This document shows, in pieces, positions 49,802 to 63,133 of a DNA stretch of 64,000 nucleotides. Numbering within the stretch: the first letter of the stretch is position 1; each line of letters opens with the position of its first letter. A model generated the notes under the pieces. That model was not told where the DNA came from. It did not search any database and was given only the letters and a program-made list of their open reading frames with translations. This DNA comes from Listeria monocytogenes (GTDB lineage: Bacteria; Bacillota; Bacilli; Lactobacillales; Listeriaceae), in contig NZ_LT906436.1 in NCBI RefSeq assembly GCF_900187225.1, positions 1,736,001-1,800,000 of the forward strand. Reading direction: 5' to 3'. A program made the position numbers and the translations under genes.

Positions 49802-51997
49802 TTATACTTTTTCAATTGGCGCAAATTCTGCGAGCAATCGTTTGACGCCAGTTGGGCTCGGGAATGCAATATCTAGTTCCATTCCGCTACCTTCCCCTTT
49901 GACACTGACGACTGTTCCTACGCCCCATTTTTTATGACTAGCCTTGTCGCCGACTGTCCAGCCAAGTGTTTCTGCGCCTGAAGATTTGTAGGCGGTTGTT
50001 GTTTTTTGTGGAATACGAGGTTTAGCATATGGTTTATCAGCTTTTAGTTTGTTTTCATTACCTAATTCCAGTAAATCTCGAGGGATTTCTCCAATAAAAC
50101 GAGATTCCTGATTAGATGATGGGCGTCCATAAAGCATCCGTGAGTAAGCGCTCGTTAGGAAAAGTTCTTCTTCCGCTCGAGTGATACCAACGTAAGCAAG
50201 ACGACGCTCCTCTTCCATTTCATCTTCCTCATAAATCGCTCTGGAATGTGGGAAAATCCCTTCTTCCATCCCAACTAAAAAGACAACTGGGAATTCTAGT
50301 CCTTTGGCAGAGTGAAGTGTCATCAGTGTGACAGCCCCGTTTTGTTCTTCATTGTCTTCTTCTAACTTATCGACGTCAGCAACGAGTGCTAAATCAGTTA
50401 AAAAGGCAATTAACGTTTTATCGTCATTTTCCTTTTCAAAGTTTTGTGTTACAGATAAAAACTCGTCGATATTTTCTAAACGTGTTTGCGCTTCAATGGT
50501 TCGTTCATTTTTTAGCATTGCGCGGTAGCCTGTTTTTTCAAGGATTTCTTCTACGAGTTCGGTTACGGATAAGAAATCTTGCATTTGCGTGAAGCCGCGA
50601 ATCAAATCATGAAACGCAACTAAGTCTTTGCTTATTTTAGGCGAAATTCCCGCTAGTTCGATGCGGTTAAGGACTTCAAACAAGCTCAAATCATACGTGG
50701 TCGCCACATTATTTAGTTTATCTAAAGTACCTGGTCCAACGCCGCGTTTTGGTACATTAATGATACGTGTCAAACTAATATCGTCTTCATTATTACTAAT
50801 CAGACGTAAATACGCCAAAATGTCTTTAATTTCTTTTCTGTCATAGAACTTTGTACCGCCGACCATCGTGTACGCCATATTCGACTTCATGAAATATTCT
50901 TCCATTACACGGGACTGTGCATTAGTTCTATAAAGAATCGCAAAGTCAGAAAGTGGTCGATTCGAGTTATTTACTTCTTCTTGAATTTTCATAACTACAT
51001 AGGCCGCTTCTTCTTTTTCCGTTAATGCTTTATGATAAAAAATCTTCTTCCCTTCTGCATTACTTGTCCAAAGATTTTTTGGTTTACGGTTACCATTGTT
51101 TTCAATCACACGGTTCGCCGCTTCTAAAATACGTTTGGTTGAACGATAATTTTCTTCTAGCAAAATGGTTTTCGCATTTGGGTAATCTTTTTCGAAGGAC
51201 ATGATGTTACTAATATCTGCCCCGCGCCAACCATAGATTGATTGATCCGAGTCCCCAACGACGCATAAATTTTTAAATCTCGAGGCAAGTTGTTTTACGA
51301 GTAAATACTGCGCATGGTTAGTATCTTGGTACTCATCCACATGAATGTATTGAAACTTACGCTGATAATATTCTAAAACATCCGGAACACGTTCAAATAA
51401 TTGAATCGTCACCATAATTAAATCATCAAAATCGAGTGCTTGATTTTTTTTGAGTTTCTTCTCGTATTTCTCGTAGACTTCGCCGACCATTTTGTCATAA
51501 AAACCACTTGCTTCTTTAATATATTCGCTTGCTGTTATCAGTTCATTTTTTGCATTACTTATAGAAGCCAAAATACCCCTTGGCTCAAACTTCTTGGGAT
51601 CGACATTCTTTTCTTTCAAAATACCTTTAATAACCGATAATTGGTCACTGCCATCTAAAATAGTAAAATTACGTTCATAGCCAATGCGGTCAATATCACG
51701 GCGTAAAATTCGTACGCACATCGAGTGAAAAGTAGATATCCAAATAGATTCTGCTTCTCCGCCCATTAAATTGCCAATCCGCGACTTCATTTCGCGAGCT
51801 GCTTTATTCGTAAACGTAATCGCTAAAATGTTATACGGATTTACGCCACGTTCTCTCACTAAATAAGCTATCCGATGGGTCAAAACTCGAGTTTTCCCAC
51901 TTCCGGCACCAGCCATAATCAATAAAGGTCCTTCTGTACTTTCTACTGCTCTTCGTTGTTCCGGATTCAATCCGTCCACTAATTCTTTTGCATTCAA
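49802..51997 (-). CDS. pcrA: ATP-dependent DNA helicase PcrA
   Basis: A 731-aa UvrD/Rep-family helicase. Walker A is AGAGSGKTR, with [11 protein letters not shown] (motif II) and [14 protein letters not shown]; a C-terminal RNA-polymerase-interaction tail has [12 protein letters not shown]. The start is TTG at 51997, as AGGAG is 8 nt upstream; the ATG at 52003 is too close to it. It acts in repair and rolling-circle replication, and is in an operon with pcrB and ligA. Confidence 0.95.
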   Translation of the reverse strand: MNAKELVDGLNPEQRRAVESTEGPLLIMAGAGSGKTRVLTHRIAYLVRERGVNPYNILAITFTNKAAREMKSRIGNLMGGEAESIWISTFHSMCVRILRRDIDRIGYERNFTILDGSDQLSVIKGILKEKNVDPKKFEPRGILASISNAKNELITASEYIKEASGFYDKMVGEVYEKYEKKLKKNQALDFDDLIMVTIQLFERVPDVLEYYQRKFQYIHVDEYQDTNHAQYLLVKQLASRFKNLCVVGDSDQSIYGWRGADISNIMSFEKDYPNAKTILLEENYRSTKRILEAANRVIENNGNRKPKNLWTSNAEGKKIFYHKALTEKEEAAYVVMKIQEEVNNSNRPLSDFAILYRTNAQSRVMEEYFMKSNMAYTMVGGTKFYDRKEIKDILAYLRLISNNEDDISLTRIINVPKRGVGPGTLDKLNNVATTYDLSLFEVLNRIELAGISPKISKDLVAFHDLIRGFTQMQDFLSVTELVEEILEKTGYRAMLKNERTIEAQTRLENIDEFLSVTQNFEKENDDKTLIAFLTDLALVADVDKLEEDNEEQNGAVTLMTLHSAKGLEFPVVFLVGMEEGIFPHSRAIYEEDEMEEERRLAYVGITRAEEELFLTSAYSRMLYGRPSSNQESRFIGEIPRDLLELGNENKLKADKPYAKPRIPQKTTTAYKSSGAETLGWTVGDKASHKKWGVGTVVSVKGEGSGMELDIAFPSPTGVKRLLAEFAPIEKV

Positions 51998-52061
51998 TTG
52001 CATTCTCCTATACACCACCATACAAACATTTGTTCTTATTTTATCATACTACACTTTATAA

Positions 52062-52739
52062 TCAAACCGTTTTCTTCCTAAAAATAGTCGCGGTTTCTAG
52101 TGCTTTTTCTAAATCTTCATAAATAATATTGCCTACGATAATCGTATCCGCATATTTTGCCATTTCAGCGGCTTGTTCTTTTGAACGTATCCCGCCCCCA
52201 TACCAAAATTTTGTGTTACTTAAAGCGGCACTTGCTTTTCTTACAACCTCTGGATCTCCGTACATGCCACTATATTCGACATAAAAAATGGGCAGATGAA
52301 ATATATTCTCTGCTAACCGCGCATAGGCAATGATGTCTTCATCCGTTATATCGGTCTTTGCTTCTGTTAAATGAGCCACTTTTGCATCTTTATTTAAAAT
52401 AACGTAACCTTCTGATGTAACTCGCTTCCAAGGAATAAATTCTCCCATTTCTTTGATTAACTCCTTGTGTAAACCATGCGTCCACTTACTATTTTCCGTA
52501 TTCAACACAACTGGAATTAAAAAATGGTCTGCCTCAGGTAAAATCATGGATTCATTGCTTATTTCAAGGAAAATTGGCAAGTCCGTTTCGACTAATAATT
52601 CATACAGATTTTGGACTGCTTCGATTTGCACATTATCTGTCCCACCAATAATAAATCCATCGGTTCCAGAATGGATGAGCTTCGTGACATCATTAGTAGG
52701 TAAATTCTTTGCTGGATCTAACTTGAATAAATGCTTCAT
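52062..52739 (-). CDS. pcrB: Heptaprenylglyceryl-phosphate synthase PcrB
   Basis: A 225-aa TIM-barrel prenyltransferase joining heptaprenyl diphosphate to sn-glycerol-1-phosphate, the archaeal-type ether-lipid step found in Bacillales. Characteristic segments are GTDGFIIGGTDN, YVEYSGMYGD and WYGGGIRSKEQA. ATG at 52739 has GGAGGAG upstream. It is the first gene of the pcrB-pcrA-ligA-CamS operon. Confidence 0.94.
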   Translation of the reverse strand: MKHLFKLDPAKNLPTNDVTKLIHSGTDGFIIGGTDNVQIEAVQNLYELLVETDLPIFLEISNESMILPEADHFLIPVVLNTENSKWTHGLHKELIKEMGEFIPWKRVTSEGYVILNKDAKVAHLTEAKTDITDEDIIAYARLAENIFHLPIFYVEYSGMYGDPEVVRKASAALSNTKFWYGGGIRSKEQAAEMAKYADTIIVGNIIYEDLEKALETATIFRKKTV

Positions 52740-52772
52740 TTGCTCCTCCAAGTCTCTATAATGGGATATCTT

Positions 52773-52781
52773 ATTATAGCA
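52773..52781 (-). promoter_or_regulatory. Extended -10 promoter of pcrB-pcrA-ligA
   Basis: TGCTATAAT on the minus strand about 34 nt upstream of the pcrB start. A -35 at the right spacing is weak. Confidence 0.6.
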
Positions 52782-52852
52782 TTAGTTACATTTCATCGCA
52801 CCCTTACAATAGGAAATTTTAACTTTTTTTAAGCTTTTTTTGTTAGTTGTTA

Positions 52853-52881
52853 TTGGGATAGCTTTTATTTTATGGTATGAT
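52853..52881 (+). promoter_or_regulatory. Promoter of the sodium symporter gene
   Basis: A -35 TTGGGA (52853-52858), a 17-bp spacer and an extended -10 TGGTATGAT (TATGAT at 52876-52881). Confidence 0.65.
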
Positions 52882-52945
52882 GAGGAAAATTTGATTTTAT
52901 TAAGACTTCTGAGTATTTACATAGAAAAAAGGAAATGGGGATATT

Positions 52946-54301
52946 ATGCAAGAAAACAGAGAAGAATGGGGCTCAAAAGTCGGATTTATATTAGCATCCG
53001 CTGGGTCCGCAATAGGAATTGGTGCAATATGGAAACTGCCTTATGTGGCTGCAACTGCAGGAGGTGGCGCATTTTTCTTATTGTTTTTAGTTTTAACTTT
53101 GCTCGTTGTTATGCCGCTTTTAATTGCAGAATTTGTGATTGGACGAGGTTCTGGCGGTGATGCCGTTCAAGCTTATAAAACACTCGCTCCCGGAACAAAA
53201 TGGAGTTTACTAGGAAAATTAGGCGTAGTCGGCGCAAGTATTTTATTTTCCTTTTATAGCGTAGTTGGTGGTTGGATTATCACTTACTTAATTAAAACGC
53301 TCGCTGGTGGGATTGCCGGAGAAAATCAAGCTAGTTTGCTGCATGATTTCCAAGTGACGACAGCTAATCCATGGATATCAGTTGGTGCGACGATTCTCTT
53401 TATTTTACTAAATGTCATTGTTATTAGCCGCGGAGTTGTTAGCGGGATTGAAAAAATGAGTAAGTTTATGATGCCGGCCTTATTTATTTTATTTATTGTT
53501 TTAATCATCCGGTCTTTGACGCTACCTGGTGCAATGGAAGGTGTCGCATTTTTCTTACGACCCGATTTTAGTCACTTTACAGCACAAACGGTTCTTATTA
53601 CGCTTGGTCAGGCCTTCTTTTCACTCAGTGTGGGGATTTCGGTAATGGTGACTTATAGTTCTTATTTAAATCGTTCGACAAGTTTACCGCAGTCTGCCAT
53701 TTCGGTTTCGCTTATGAATGTATTTGTGTCGCTTCTTGCGGGATTGGCCATTTTCCCGGCAGCATTTTCGTTTAATATTACGCCAGATGCGGGGCCTGGG
53801 TTGTTATTCGTTATTTTACCTTCAATTTTTAATCAAATGCCCTTTGGGATGTTATTCTTTATTATTTTCTTGATTTTATTCTTATTTGCGGCATTAACCT
53901 CTAGTTTCTCGATGCTCGAAGCAACGGTTGCGCCATTGATGAATGCGGGCGTTAATCGTAAAAAAGCAAGTCTTTGGATGGGGCTCGTAATCGTTTTGAT
54001 GGCTATTCCAAGTGCGCTTAGTTTTGGCGTTTGGAGCGATGTTCAGATTTTTGGACTAAGTATTTTTGATGCTGCCGATTATCTTGTGTCGAATATTATC
54101 TTGCCAGTTGGTGCTTTATTTATCGCGATTTTCGTTGGCTACCGATTACCTCGCGAATTACTTTTAAAAGAATTTACCACAAGCAGCCATTTTGGAAAAA
54201 AAGTGTTTATTCTTTGGCTCTTTCTTATTAAATATATTGCACCAATCGCGATTATTTTCGTCTTCCTCTCTGCAACTGGTTTAATCGATTTTCTTTTTTA
54301 A
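52946..54301 (+). CDS. Neurotransmitter:sodium symporter (NSS/SNF) family transporter
   Basis: A 451-aa membrane protein. NSS signatures EWGSKVGFILASAGSAIGIG and GNxWKLP (here GAIWKLPYVAA) mark the sodium and substrate sites in helix 1. About 11 hydrophobic helices follow. It likely imports an amino acid with Na+. It stands alone as a monocistron with a strong terminator. Substrate not determined by sequence. Confidence 0.92.
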   Translation: MQENREEWGSKVGFILASAGSAIGIGAIWKLPYVAATAGGGAFFLLFLVLTLLVVMPLLIAEFVIGRGSGGDAVQAYKTLAPGTKWSLLGKLGVVGASILFSFYSVVGGWIITYLIKTLAGGIAGENQASLLHDFQVTTANPWISVGATILFILLNVIVISRGVVSGIEKMSKFMMPALFILFIVLIIRSLTLPGAMEGVAFFLRPDFSHFTAQTVLITLGQAFFSLSVGISVMVTYSSYLNRSTSLPQSAISVSLMNVFVSLLAGLAIFPAAFSFNITPDAGPGLLFVILPSIFNQMPFGMLFFIIFLILFLFAALTSSFSMLEATVAPLMNAGVNRKKASLWMGLVIVLMAIPSALSFGVWSDVQIFGLSIFDAADYLVSNIILPVGALFIAIFVGYRLPRELLLKEFTTSSHFGKKVFILWLFLIKYIAPIAIIFVFLSATGLIDFLF

Positions 54302-54302
54302 C

Positions 54303-54343
54303 AAAAAAAGCAATCCGCTAAGTTTTAGCGAGATTGCTTTTCT
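54303..54343. terminator. Bidirectional terminator after the sodium symporter
   Basis: A two-part stem AAAGCAATC...GATTGCTTT with an inner CGCTAA/TTAGCG and a single bulge, with T runs on both sides. Confidence 0.9.
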
Positions 54344-54597
54344 TATATTGCCATAAGGACAATGCTTGTTACACAAATCAAGATTCCACTGAGGCCAATT
54401 GCCGTTCCAATGGCTCGTTTTTCTCTAACATTAGCAAGTGTCGTGAAAATAAAACAAATAATAAAGACCCAGTGCCACAGTAAAGAAAAATCAAGTCCGG
54501 TGCCAGTGGAAATCATATTAATCACAAAATAAATAACTGCAAGAGCAAGAATAGAGATGATAACAATCTGATAGGTTTTACTATTAAACTTTTTCAA
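54343..54597 (-). CDS. Small three-TM membrane protein
   Basis: An 84-aa hydrophobic protein with three membrane segments and a Lys-rich N-terminus; I do not recognise its family. TTG at 54597 has GAGGTT 3-5 nt upstream; TTG at 54612 is an alternative. It follows the YerC-like gene directly and probably shares its transcript. Confidence 0.7.
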   Translation of the reverse strand: MKKFNSKTYQIVIISILALAVIYFVINMISTGTGLDFSLLWHWVFIICFIFTTLANVREKRAIGTAIGLSGILICVTSIVLMAI

Positions 54598-54614
54598 CTT
54601 AACCTCTACCAATC

Positions 54615-54911
54615 TTATTCTGGCTTCGTCATTCTTGAAAATACAACATCATACATATCATTGCCATAATGAAGCGAGCGTTTTACACGTGAAATGGTTG
54701 CTGTACTTGCCCCAGTTTCTGATTCAATCACATTGTATGTTTTTCCATCATGAAGCATTTTTGCTACTTGGAAACGTTGAGCCATGGACTGTATTTCATT
54801 CACTGTACAAACATCATCAAAAAAAGCATAACATTCTTCTAAATTCTCGAGGGTTAAAATCCCTTGGAAGAATTCATCCAATCCTTGTCCACGCAACTTC
54901 TCTATTTGCAT
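54615..54911 (-). CDS. TrpR/YerC-YecD-family DNA-binding protein
   Basis: A 98-aa protein of the TrpR-superfamily YerC/YecD family. The helix-turn-helix is in NVIESETGASTATISRVKRS (about 55-74). ATG at 54911 has GGAGGT 7 nt upstream. Ligand and targets are unknown. In Bacillus the yerC gene is also close to purD (recalled), so the position is conserved. Confidence 0.9.
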   Translation of the reverse strand: MQIEKLRGQGLDEFFQGILTLENLEECYAFFDDVCTVNEIQSMAQRFQVAKMLHDGKTYNVIESETGASTATISRVKRSLHYGNDMYDVVFSRMTKPE

Positions 54912-55002
54912 ATCTTTACCTCCAAATAATCTCATATATCCTACTTTCATATTTTAACGTACCAACGCGTAAAACACAAACGTTTCTCTTCACTAAATGA
55001 AC

Positions 55003-55048
55003 AAAAAAGTACCATCTAGGAATTTCTCCCTTAGATAGTACTTTTTTA
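55003..55048. terminator. Terminator of the pur operon
   Basis: A long stem AAAAAAGTACCATCTAgg pairing with TTAGATAGTACTTTTTT with T runs on both strands, immediately after purD. Confidence 0.9.
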
Positions 55049-56311
55049 TTATTCTGCTTTCACGCCAATATCGATTCGATAAAAAAAGTTAGGATTGTCC
55101 AGTTTTTGCATTTCTGGGTAAAGTAAAGTGCGTGCGTCACTCATCGTTTCTGCTTCTTTGGCTAGTAGCAAGACGCGTCCACCATCAGAAATAAAATCGC
55201 CATTTTCATCTTGTTTTGTACCTGCATGATAAATCGCTACACCTTCTGCAACATCATTTAGACCAGTTAATTTGTTTCCTTTTTCATAATGCTCTGGATA
55301 ACCGGCGCTTGCTAGGACAACTCCTAGCGTAATCCCTGAATTTTTAAAGCGCACATCTGGTTTTTCATTATGGAGTAAAGCGTCTATCAGTGCTGCAAAA
55401 TCACTTTCTAAACGAGGCAAAACAACTTGTGTTTCCGGATCACCAAAGCGTGCATTAAACTCAATTACTTTTGGACCTTCTGCGGTTAAGATAAGCCCAG
55501 CATAGAGAATTCCGCGGAAATAACGACCTTCTTTTACCATTCCTTTTGCAGCTGGAAGAAGAATTTTTTCGACAGCTTCGTCTACTACCGTTTCAGAAAT
55601 ATGTGGCACCGGAGAATAAGCGCCCATTCCGCCAGTATTTGGTCCTTTATCGCCTTCATAAGCGCGTTTATGATCTTGCGCGATAGCCATTGGATAAACT
55701 TCTTCCCCATTTACAAACGCCATCAATGAAAACTCTTCTCCCGCTAAAAAGTCTTCGATAACGACTTTGAGAGATGCGTCACCGAATTTTTCTTCTAGCA
55801 TCATATCTTTTAATGCAAGAACTGCTTCTTCCATTTCTAACGCTACAGTGACTCCTTTTCCAGCAGCGAGCCCATCTGCTTTAATGACGATTGGCACTCC
55901 TCGCTCATCCAAGTATGCCTTCGCTTCCGCATAATCGGTGAAAGTTCTTGATGCTGCCGTTGGAATAGCATATTTCTCCATAAATTGTTTCGCAAAATCT
56001 TTGCTGCCTTCAATTAATGCTGCATTTGCTTTTGGACCGAATGCTTTAATTCCAGCTTCTTCGAGAGCATCGACAACGCCTTCTAAAAGAGGCACTTCAG
56101 GCCCAACAATAACAAAGGCAATTTCTGCTTTTTTAGCAAAATCAATTAAACCAGCTTTATCCGTTTCAGAAATAGCTACGAGTTGGATGTTGTCTAAACG
56201 CATTCCGTCGTTTCCCGGAGCACAGTATACATTTTCGACATTGTTGGATTCTAATAATTTTTTACTAATAGCATGTTCTCTACCGCCGCTACCAACTACT
56301 AATAAGTTCAT
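55049..56311 (-). CDS. purD: Phosphoribosylamine-glycine ligase
   Basis: A 420-aa ATP-grasp enzyme forming GAR from phosphoribosylamine and glycine. GSGGREHAI (N-terminal loop), KADGLAAGKGV and HAGTKQDENG are present, and EFNARFGDPETQ is the metal/ATP site. Length is normal. It is the last gene of the operon, 24 bp after purH. Confidence 0.97.
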   Translation of the reverse strand: MNLLVVGSGGREHAISKKLLESNNVENVYCAPGNDGMRLDNIQLVAISETDKAGLIDFAKKAEIAFVIVGPEVPLLEGVVDALEEAGIKAFGPKANAALIEGSKDFAKQFMEKYAIPTAASRTFTDYAEAKAYLDERGVPIVIKADGLAAGKGVTVALEMEEAVLALKDMMLEEKFGDASLKVVIEDFLAGEEFSLMAFVNGEEVYPMAIAQDHKRAYEGDKGPNTGGMGAYSPVPHISETVVDEAVEKILLPAAKGMVKEGRYFRGILYAGLILTAEGPKVIEFNARFGDPETQVVLPRLESDFAALIDALLHNEKPDVRFKNSGITLGVVLASAGYPEHYEKGNKLTGLNDVAEGVAIYHAGTKQDENGDFISDGGRVLLLAKEAETMSDARTLLYPEMQKLDNPNFFYRIDIGVKAE

Positions 56312-56335
56312 TTATTTACACGTCCTTTTGGAGGA

Positions 56336-57865
56336 TTAATGTTTGAAGTGTCGTACATGAGTTAGAACCATGGAAATACCATATTTGTTTGCCATCGCAA
56401 TGGATTCCTTGTCTTTAATGGATCCACCAGGCTGAATAATCGCAGTGATTCCCGCTTTTGCCGCAGCTTCGACCGTATCATCCATTGGGAAAAAGGCATC
56501 CGAGGCAAGTACGGCTCCTTTTGCTTTCTCGCCAGCTTGCTCTAGTGCAATTAAAGCGGAACCGATTCGATTCATTTGTCCTGCACCAATTCCAAGTGTT
56601 TGTTTATCAGATCCTACTACTATCGCATTGGATTTGACATGTTTCACAATTTTCCACTGAGCAATTAAAGCTTTCATTTCCGCTTCTGTAGGTTGTTTTT
56701 CCGTTACTACTTCATAACTCGCTGTATCTTCTATAACAGAATCGCTCGCTTGAATAAGAAGTCCACCATTTACAGATGTTTTCTCGAAACCTTTTACGGA
56801 ACCGGCAAACGGAACAGTTAACAAGCGAATATTTTTCTTTTTCGCTAAAATGGCAAACGCTTCTTCAGAGAAACTTGGCGCAATAATAATTTCTAAGAAA
56901 ATTTTGCTCATATGTTCGGCTGTTTTCGCATCCACTTCTTTATTTAAGGCAACAATCCCTCCAAAAATAGACGTTTCATCCGCTTCATAAGCTTTCAAAT
57001 AAGCTTCTTCGATATTTTCTCCAACACCAACGCCGCACGGATTCATATGTTTTACTGCAACCGCGACCGGCTCTGTAAATTCACTTGCAATTTTAAGTGC
57101 TGCATCTGCATCGCGAATATTGTTGTAAGATAACTCTTTACCGTGCAACTGTTTCGCGGAACTAATTGAATTTTCTACCGTGCCAGGTTCTGTATAAAAA
57201 GCGGCATCTTGGTGAGGATTTTCACCATAACGCAAAACTTGTTTTCGATTGTAAGTTAATGTTACTTTTTCTGGGAAAGTTTCTCCAGTGATGTTCGTTA
57301 AGTATTCTGCAATTAAAGCATCATAGGCCGCTGTGTGCCGAAAAACTTTCGCAGCTAGACGTTGGCGCGTTTCAAAAGTAGTTGCACTGTGTTCTTCTAG
57401 TTCTGTAAGTACCGTATCGTAATCCACTGTATCAACTACAACAGTTACCGCTGCATAATTTTTCGCAGCTGAGCGTAACATCGAAGGTCCGCCAATATCA
57501 ATATTTTCAATCGCTTCTTCTAAAGTAACACCAGATTTTTGAATCGTTTCTTGGAAAGGATATAAATTTACAACGACTAAATCAATTGGCTTGATATCGT
57601 GTGCCGCAATAGCTTCCATATGTTCAGCTGTATCGCGTCTTGCCAGTAACCCACCATGAATTGCTGGATGAAGTGTTTTCACGCGACCATCAAGCATTTC
57701 TGGAAATTCAGTTACTTCTTCTATTCCCGTAACCGGTACGCCAGCTTGTTCAAATGCCGCTTTTGTTCCACCAGTCGAAATAATTTCTACTCCAAGTTCT
57801 ACTAATTTTTCTGCAAATGGCACGATGCCGTTTTTATCTGACACACTAATAAGCGCTCTTTTCAT
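56336..57865 (-). CDS. purH: Bifunctional AICAR formyltransferase/IMP cyclohydrolase
   Basis: A 509-aa two-domain enzyme for the last two steps to IMP. The N-terminal cyclohydrolase domain begins with [12 protein letters not shown] and has STGGTKA; the C-terminal transformylase domain carries [10 protein letters not shown], with Lys and His at the catalytic site. It is 5 bp after purN. Confidence 0.97.
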   Translation of the reverse strand: MKRALISVSDKNGIVPFAEKLVELGVEIISTGGTKAAFEQAGVPVTGIEEVTEFPEMLDGRVKTLHPAIHGGLLARRDTAEHMEAIAAHDIKPIDLVVVNLYPFQETIQKSGVTLEEAIENIDIGGPSMLRSAAKNYAAVTVVVDTVDYDTVLTELEEHSATTFETRQRLAAKVFRHTAAYDALIAEYLTNITGETFPEKVTLTYNRKQVLRYGENPHQDAAFYTEPGTVENSISSAKQLHGKELSYNNIRDADAALKIASEFTEPVAVAVKHMNPCGVGVGENIEEAYLKAYEADETSIFGGIVALNKEVDAKTAEHMSKIFLEIIIAPSFSEEAFAILAKKKNIRLLTVPFAGSVKGFEKTSVNGGLLIQASDSVIEDTASYEVVTEKQPTEAEMKALIAQWKIVKHVKSNAIVVGSDKQTLGIGAGQMNRIGSALIALEQAGEKAKGAVLASDAFFPMDDTVEAAAKAGITAIIQPGGSIKDKESIAMANKYGISMVLTHVRHFKH

Positions 57866-57870
57866 GATAA

Positions 57871-59498
<1,628 letters not shown>

Positions 59499-59501
59499 TC
59501 A

Positions 59502-60929
59502 TTATTTTTCTGCTTCTAAGCTCGCTAAATATTCCGCTTCATAATCGTATAAAGGGGTTGGATAATCGCCGTTAAAATAAGCCATACAAAGTCCCCCATA
59601 AGGTTCGTTCGGATAAGGTCTACCAATCGAATCTACTAAACCCTCTTCACTCAAATACTCTAAAGAATCAGCCCCAATAATCCGACAAATTTCATCGACA
59701 GAATAATTAGATGCGATTAATTCATTTCGCGTTTGAATATCAATACCGTAAAAACAAGGGTAAGCAAGTGGCGGTGAAGCTATTCTCACATGAACTTCCG
59801 CTGCTCCCGCTTCCCGCAAAAGTTGCACAATACGTTTACTCGTCGTCCCGCGCACAATCGAATCATCAATCATGACAACACGTTTCCCTTCCACAACCCC
59901 ACGCACCGCAGAGAGCTTCATTCTAACACCTTGCTCTCTAAGTTCTTGCGATGGTTGGATAAAGGTTCTTGCCACATATCTATTTTTGATGAGACCAAGC
60001 TCATAAGGAAGACCAGCTTCTTCGGCATAACCAATTGCCGCAGAAATACTAGAATCCGGCACACCAGTCACAACGTCTGCATCAATAAATGCTTCTTTTG
60101 CTAACCGTTTCCCGGAACGTTTTCTTGCCGAGTGTACATTAATTCCAGCAATATTAGAGTCTGGTCGCGCAAAATAAATATATTCCATGCTACAAATCGA
60201 ATGTGTCACATTCTCCGTGAACTTTTCAATCCGAAGTCCGTCATCATTAATAATAATTAGTTCGCCTGGCTCCACGTCTCGAACAAATTCAGCGCCAACC
60301 GTTTCAAAAGCACATGTTTCTGAAGCAACTACGTAAGAATCACCAATGCGACCAATCGAAAGCGGTCTAAAACCATTCGGATCAAGTGCAGCATACATTG
60401 TATCTTCCGTAAGCAGCATATAAGCAAAGCCTCCCTTAACTTTGTTTAAAGCCACTTTTAAATCTTCTACAAAGTCACCCGTATGGCTACGTTTAATTAA
60501 ATGCGCTAATACTTCTGTGTCTGAGCTCGTTTGGAAAATAGCGCCTTCTTCTTCTAGTTCACGGCGTAAACTTTTGGCATTAACCAAATTCCCGTTATGT
60601 GCAAGTGCTAAAGAAGAACTATGAAAGTGAAATAAAAATGGTTGTACATTGCCTAAGTTTTTTTGACCAGCTGTCGCGTATCGAACGTGGCCAATGGCTG
60701 CTTTACCTTTTAAATCATCTAATTCACCATGTTTAAATACGTCTGCTAAAAGTCCGAGATTTCGGTGACCTTTTAGCGTTTCTCCGTCTGTGGAAACAAT
60801 TCCGGCACCTTCTTGACCGCGGTGTTGTAAACTATGCAACCCATAATAGGTAATTTCCGCTGCATTAGGATGATCCCAAATACCAAAAATACCACATTCT
60901 TCGTTAAGTCCTTTTACTTCAGCAAGCAT
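59502..60929 (-). CDS. purF: Amidophosphoribosyltransferase
   Basis: A 475-aa committed-step enzyme. Class II glutaminase domain with Cys12 (NEECGIFGI) after an 11-residue propeptide, followed by a phosphoribosyltransferase domain with [13 protein letters not shown] and Fe-S-type cysteines. ATG at 60929 gives the usual length and overlaps the end of purL by 16 bp; a longer frame to 60947 lacks a site. Confidence 0.97.
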   Translation of the reverse strand: MLAEVKGLNEECGIFGIWDHPNAAEITYYGLHSLQHRGQEGAGIVSTDGETLKGHRNLGLLADVFKHGELDDLKGKAAIGHVRYATAGQKNLGNVQPFLFHFHSSSLALAHNGNLVNAKSLRRELEEEGAIFQTSSDTEVLAHLIKRSHTGDFVEDLKVALNKVKGGFAYMLLTEDTMYAALDPNGFRPLSIGRIGDSYVVASETCAFETVGAEFVRDVEPGELIIINDDGLRIEKFTENVTHSICSMEYIYFARPDSNIAGINVHSARKRSGKRLAKEAFIDADVVTGVPDSSISAAIGYAEEAGLPYELGLIKNRYVARTFIQPSQELREQGVRMKLSAVRGVVEGKRVVMIDDSIVRGTTSKRIVQLLREAGAAEVHVRIASPPLAYPCFYGIDIQTRNELIASNYSVDEICRIIGADSLEYLSEEGLVDSIGRPYPNEPYGGLCMAYFNGDYPTPLYDYEAEYLASLEAEK

Positions 60930-63133
60930 GGAATAGCCCCTTCCCAAATGGATCGTAATTCCGTTGTTTTCACTGTTACTAGGTCTTCCTTATGTTTCAC
61001 ACGAATCGTTTCATCTGCAGTAACTACACCAAGTCGGTATACTTTTTCCAGTTCCATTAATTGCGCAAAAGCTGCTTCGTTTTCCGGTTTTACCGATACT
61101 AAGAAACGTGATTGCGATTCACTGAAAAGCTGACTTAGCGCAAATGGTACTTCTACATCCGCACCAAGTCCTGCTTTAAAAGTCGCTTCCGCAAGCGCAA
61201 CACCAAATCCGCCTTCTGCCAAATCATGACTAGAAGCAACTAGACCTTCCTGAATCGCAGTTAGAAGTAATTGTTGGTATTTTTTCTCTGTCACTAAATC
61301 TAATTCCGGCGCGCGTCCGCTAATTTTCCCTTGTTGAATTTTCTGCAACTCCGAACCACTATATTCAGCTTTTGTTTCACCGATTAAGAAAATCACATCG
61401 CCACTAGCTTTAAAATCTTGTGTTGTAATATGCGCCAAATCTTCTACTAAACCAACCATTCCAATGACTGGCGTTGGATAAATACCGGTACCATCTGTTT
61501 CATTATAAAGTGATACATTCCCAGAGATGACAGGCGTATCAAGTTCTAAACAAGCTGCGCTAATACCATCTGCCGCTTTTTCAATTTCCCAAAATATTTC
61601 TGGTTTTTCTGGATTTCCGAAGTTAAGTCCATCTGTAATCGCTAGTGGTTTTCCGCCAGAACATACGATATTGCGCGCCGCTTCCGCAACCGCTATCGCT
61701 CCGCCCACTTCAGGATCAAGATACAAATAACGCGAGTTACAATCTGTCGTCATCGCAATTGCCTTCTCTGTTCCACGCACACGAACAATTGCCGCATCCG
61801 ACCCAGGCACAACCGCTGTATCCGTCCGTACTTGGTAATCATATTGCTCATAAATATGGCGCTTACTTGCAATCGTTGGCTGAGCAAGCAGTTCCTTCCA
61901 AACTCCCACCACGTCGTCAATAACTGGCACAAATGCTTCCTCTTCTTGGAAAGCTTGATAACGAGCTGGTTCTTTCGAAGGCTTATGATAAACTGGAGCG
62001 TCTTCCGCAAGTGCATCAACTGGTACGTTTGCAACCACTTCCCCGTGATGAATGATTTTGTACATTTTATCATCCGTTACTTGGCCTATAACGACAGCCT
62101 CTAAACCATAACGTTCAAATAACGCTTGGATTTCTTCCACATGCCCTTTTTTCACACATAGAAGCATTCGTTCTTGAGATTCAGAAAGCAACATTTCATA
62201 AGGCGTCATGTGTAGTTCCCGTTGCGGCACATCATCCATAATTAATTCTAGCCCAGCGCCCGCTTTTGACGCCATTTCGGAACTCGAGCTAACAAGACCA
62301 GCAGCCCCCATATCTTGAATTCCCACTAAAATATCTGAATGATCACGAATCACATCTAAACATGCTTCAAGCAACAATTTCTCCATAAAAGGATCGCCCA
62401 CCTGTACAGCAGAACGTTGTTGTTCGCCTTCTTCACTAAACTCTACAGAAGCAAAAGTAGCACCATGAATCCCGTCACGACCAGTTTTAGCACCAACGTA
62501 CATCACCGGGTTGCCAATTCCTTTTGCTTGGCCTTTTTGAATATCTTTCGCTTCGATTAAACCAACGCACATCGCGTTGACTAGCGGATTTTTCGTATAA
62601 CAAGAATCAAATTGGATTTCGCCACCAACTGTTGGAATCCCAATGGAGTTACCGTATCCTGCGATTCCAGCAACGACTTCACTCACCAAGTATTTCGCAT
62701 GTGGTGTATCTAATTCGCCGAAGCGAAGCGAGTTAAGCATCGCAATCGGTCTAGCTCCCATCGAGAACACATCGCGAATAATTCCACCAACCCCAGTTGC
62801 AGCCCCTTGATACGGCTCCACATAGGATGGATGATTATGACTCTCCACTTTAAATGCAACACCTAGACCATCGCCAATATCGACAATCCCAGCACCTTCA
62901 CCCGGTCCTTGCAATACTTGTTTTCCTTCTGTCGGAAATTTTCGAAGCACTGGTTTTGAGTTTTTATAGCTACAATGTTCGGACCACATAACGGAGAAAA
63001 GTCCAGTTTCTGTATAATTAGGCTCGCGTCCAAGAATCGAACAAACAAGATCATATTCACTATCAGTTAAGCCCATTTCTTGATAAATCCTTTGTTCTTT
63101 AATTTCTTTTGTCGTTGGCTCCATGTTAGGCAT
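60914..63133 (-). CDS. purL: Phosphoribosylformylglycinamidine synthase subunit PurL
   Basis: A 739-aa Bacillus-type small PurL that works with PurQ and PurS. It has [11 protein letters not shown] near residue 50 and the paired AIR-synthase-like halves, with VESHNHPS and [18 protein letters not shown] at 63133 overlaps the purQ stop by 8 bp, with GGAGG 9 nt upstream. Confidence 0.97.
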   Translation of the reverse strand: MPNMEPTTKEIKEQRIYQEMGLTDSEYDLVCSILGREPNYTETGLFSVMWSEHCSYKNSKPVLRKFPTEGKQVLQGPGEGAGIVDIGDGLGVAFKVESHNHPSYVEPYQGAATGVGGIIRDVFSMGARPIAMLNSLRFGELDTPHAKYLVSEVVAGIAGYGNSIGIPTVGGEIQFDSCYTKNPLVNAMCVGLIEAKDIQKGQAKGIGNPVMYVGAKTGRDGIHGATFASVEFSEEGEQQRSAVQVGDPFMEKLLLEACLDVIRDHSDILVGIQDMGAAGLVSSSSEMASKAGAGLELIMDDVPQRELHMTPYEMLLSESQERMLLCVKKGHVEEIQALFERYGLEAVVIGQVTDDKMYKIIHHGEVVANVPVDALAEDAPVYHKPSKEPARYQAFQEEEAFVPVIDDVVGVWKELLAQPTIASKRHIYEQYDYQVRTDTAVVPGSDAAIVRVRGTEKAIAMTTDCNSRYLYLDPEVGGAIAVAEAARNIVCSGGKPLAITDGLNFGNPEKPEIFWEIEKAADGISAACLELDTPVISGNVSLYNETDGTGIYPTPVIGMVGLVEDLAHITTQDFKASGDVIFLIGETKAEYSGSELQKIQQGKISGRAPELDLVTEKKYQQLLLTAIQEGLVASSHDLAEGGFGVALAEATFKAGLGADVEVPFALSQLFSESQSRFLVSVKPENEAAFAQLMELEKVYRLGVVTADETIRVKHKEDLVTVKTTELRSIWEGAIPCLLK

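Noticed and set aside
54635-55000. 121-codon plus-strand frame over the YerC-like gene
   Set aside because: It is antisense to a conserved small DNA-binding protein gene and has no ribosome-binding site.
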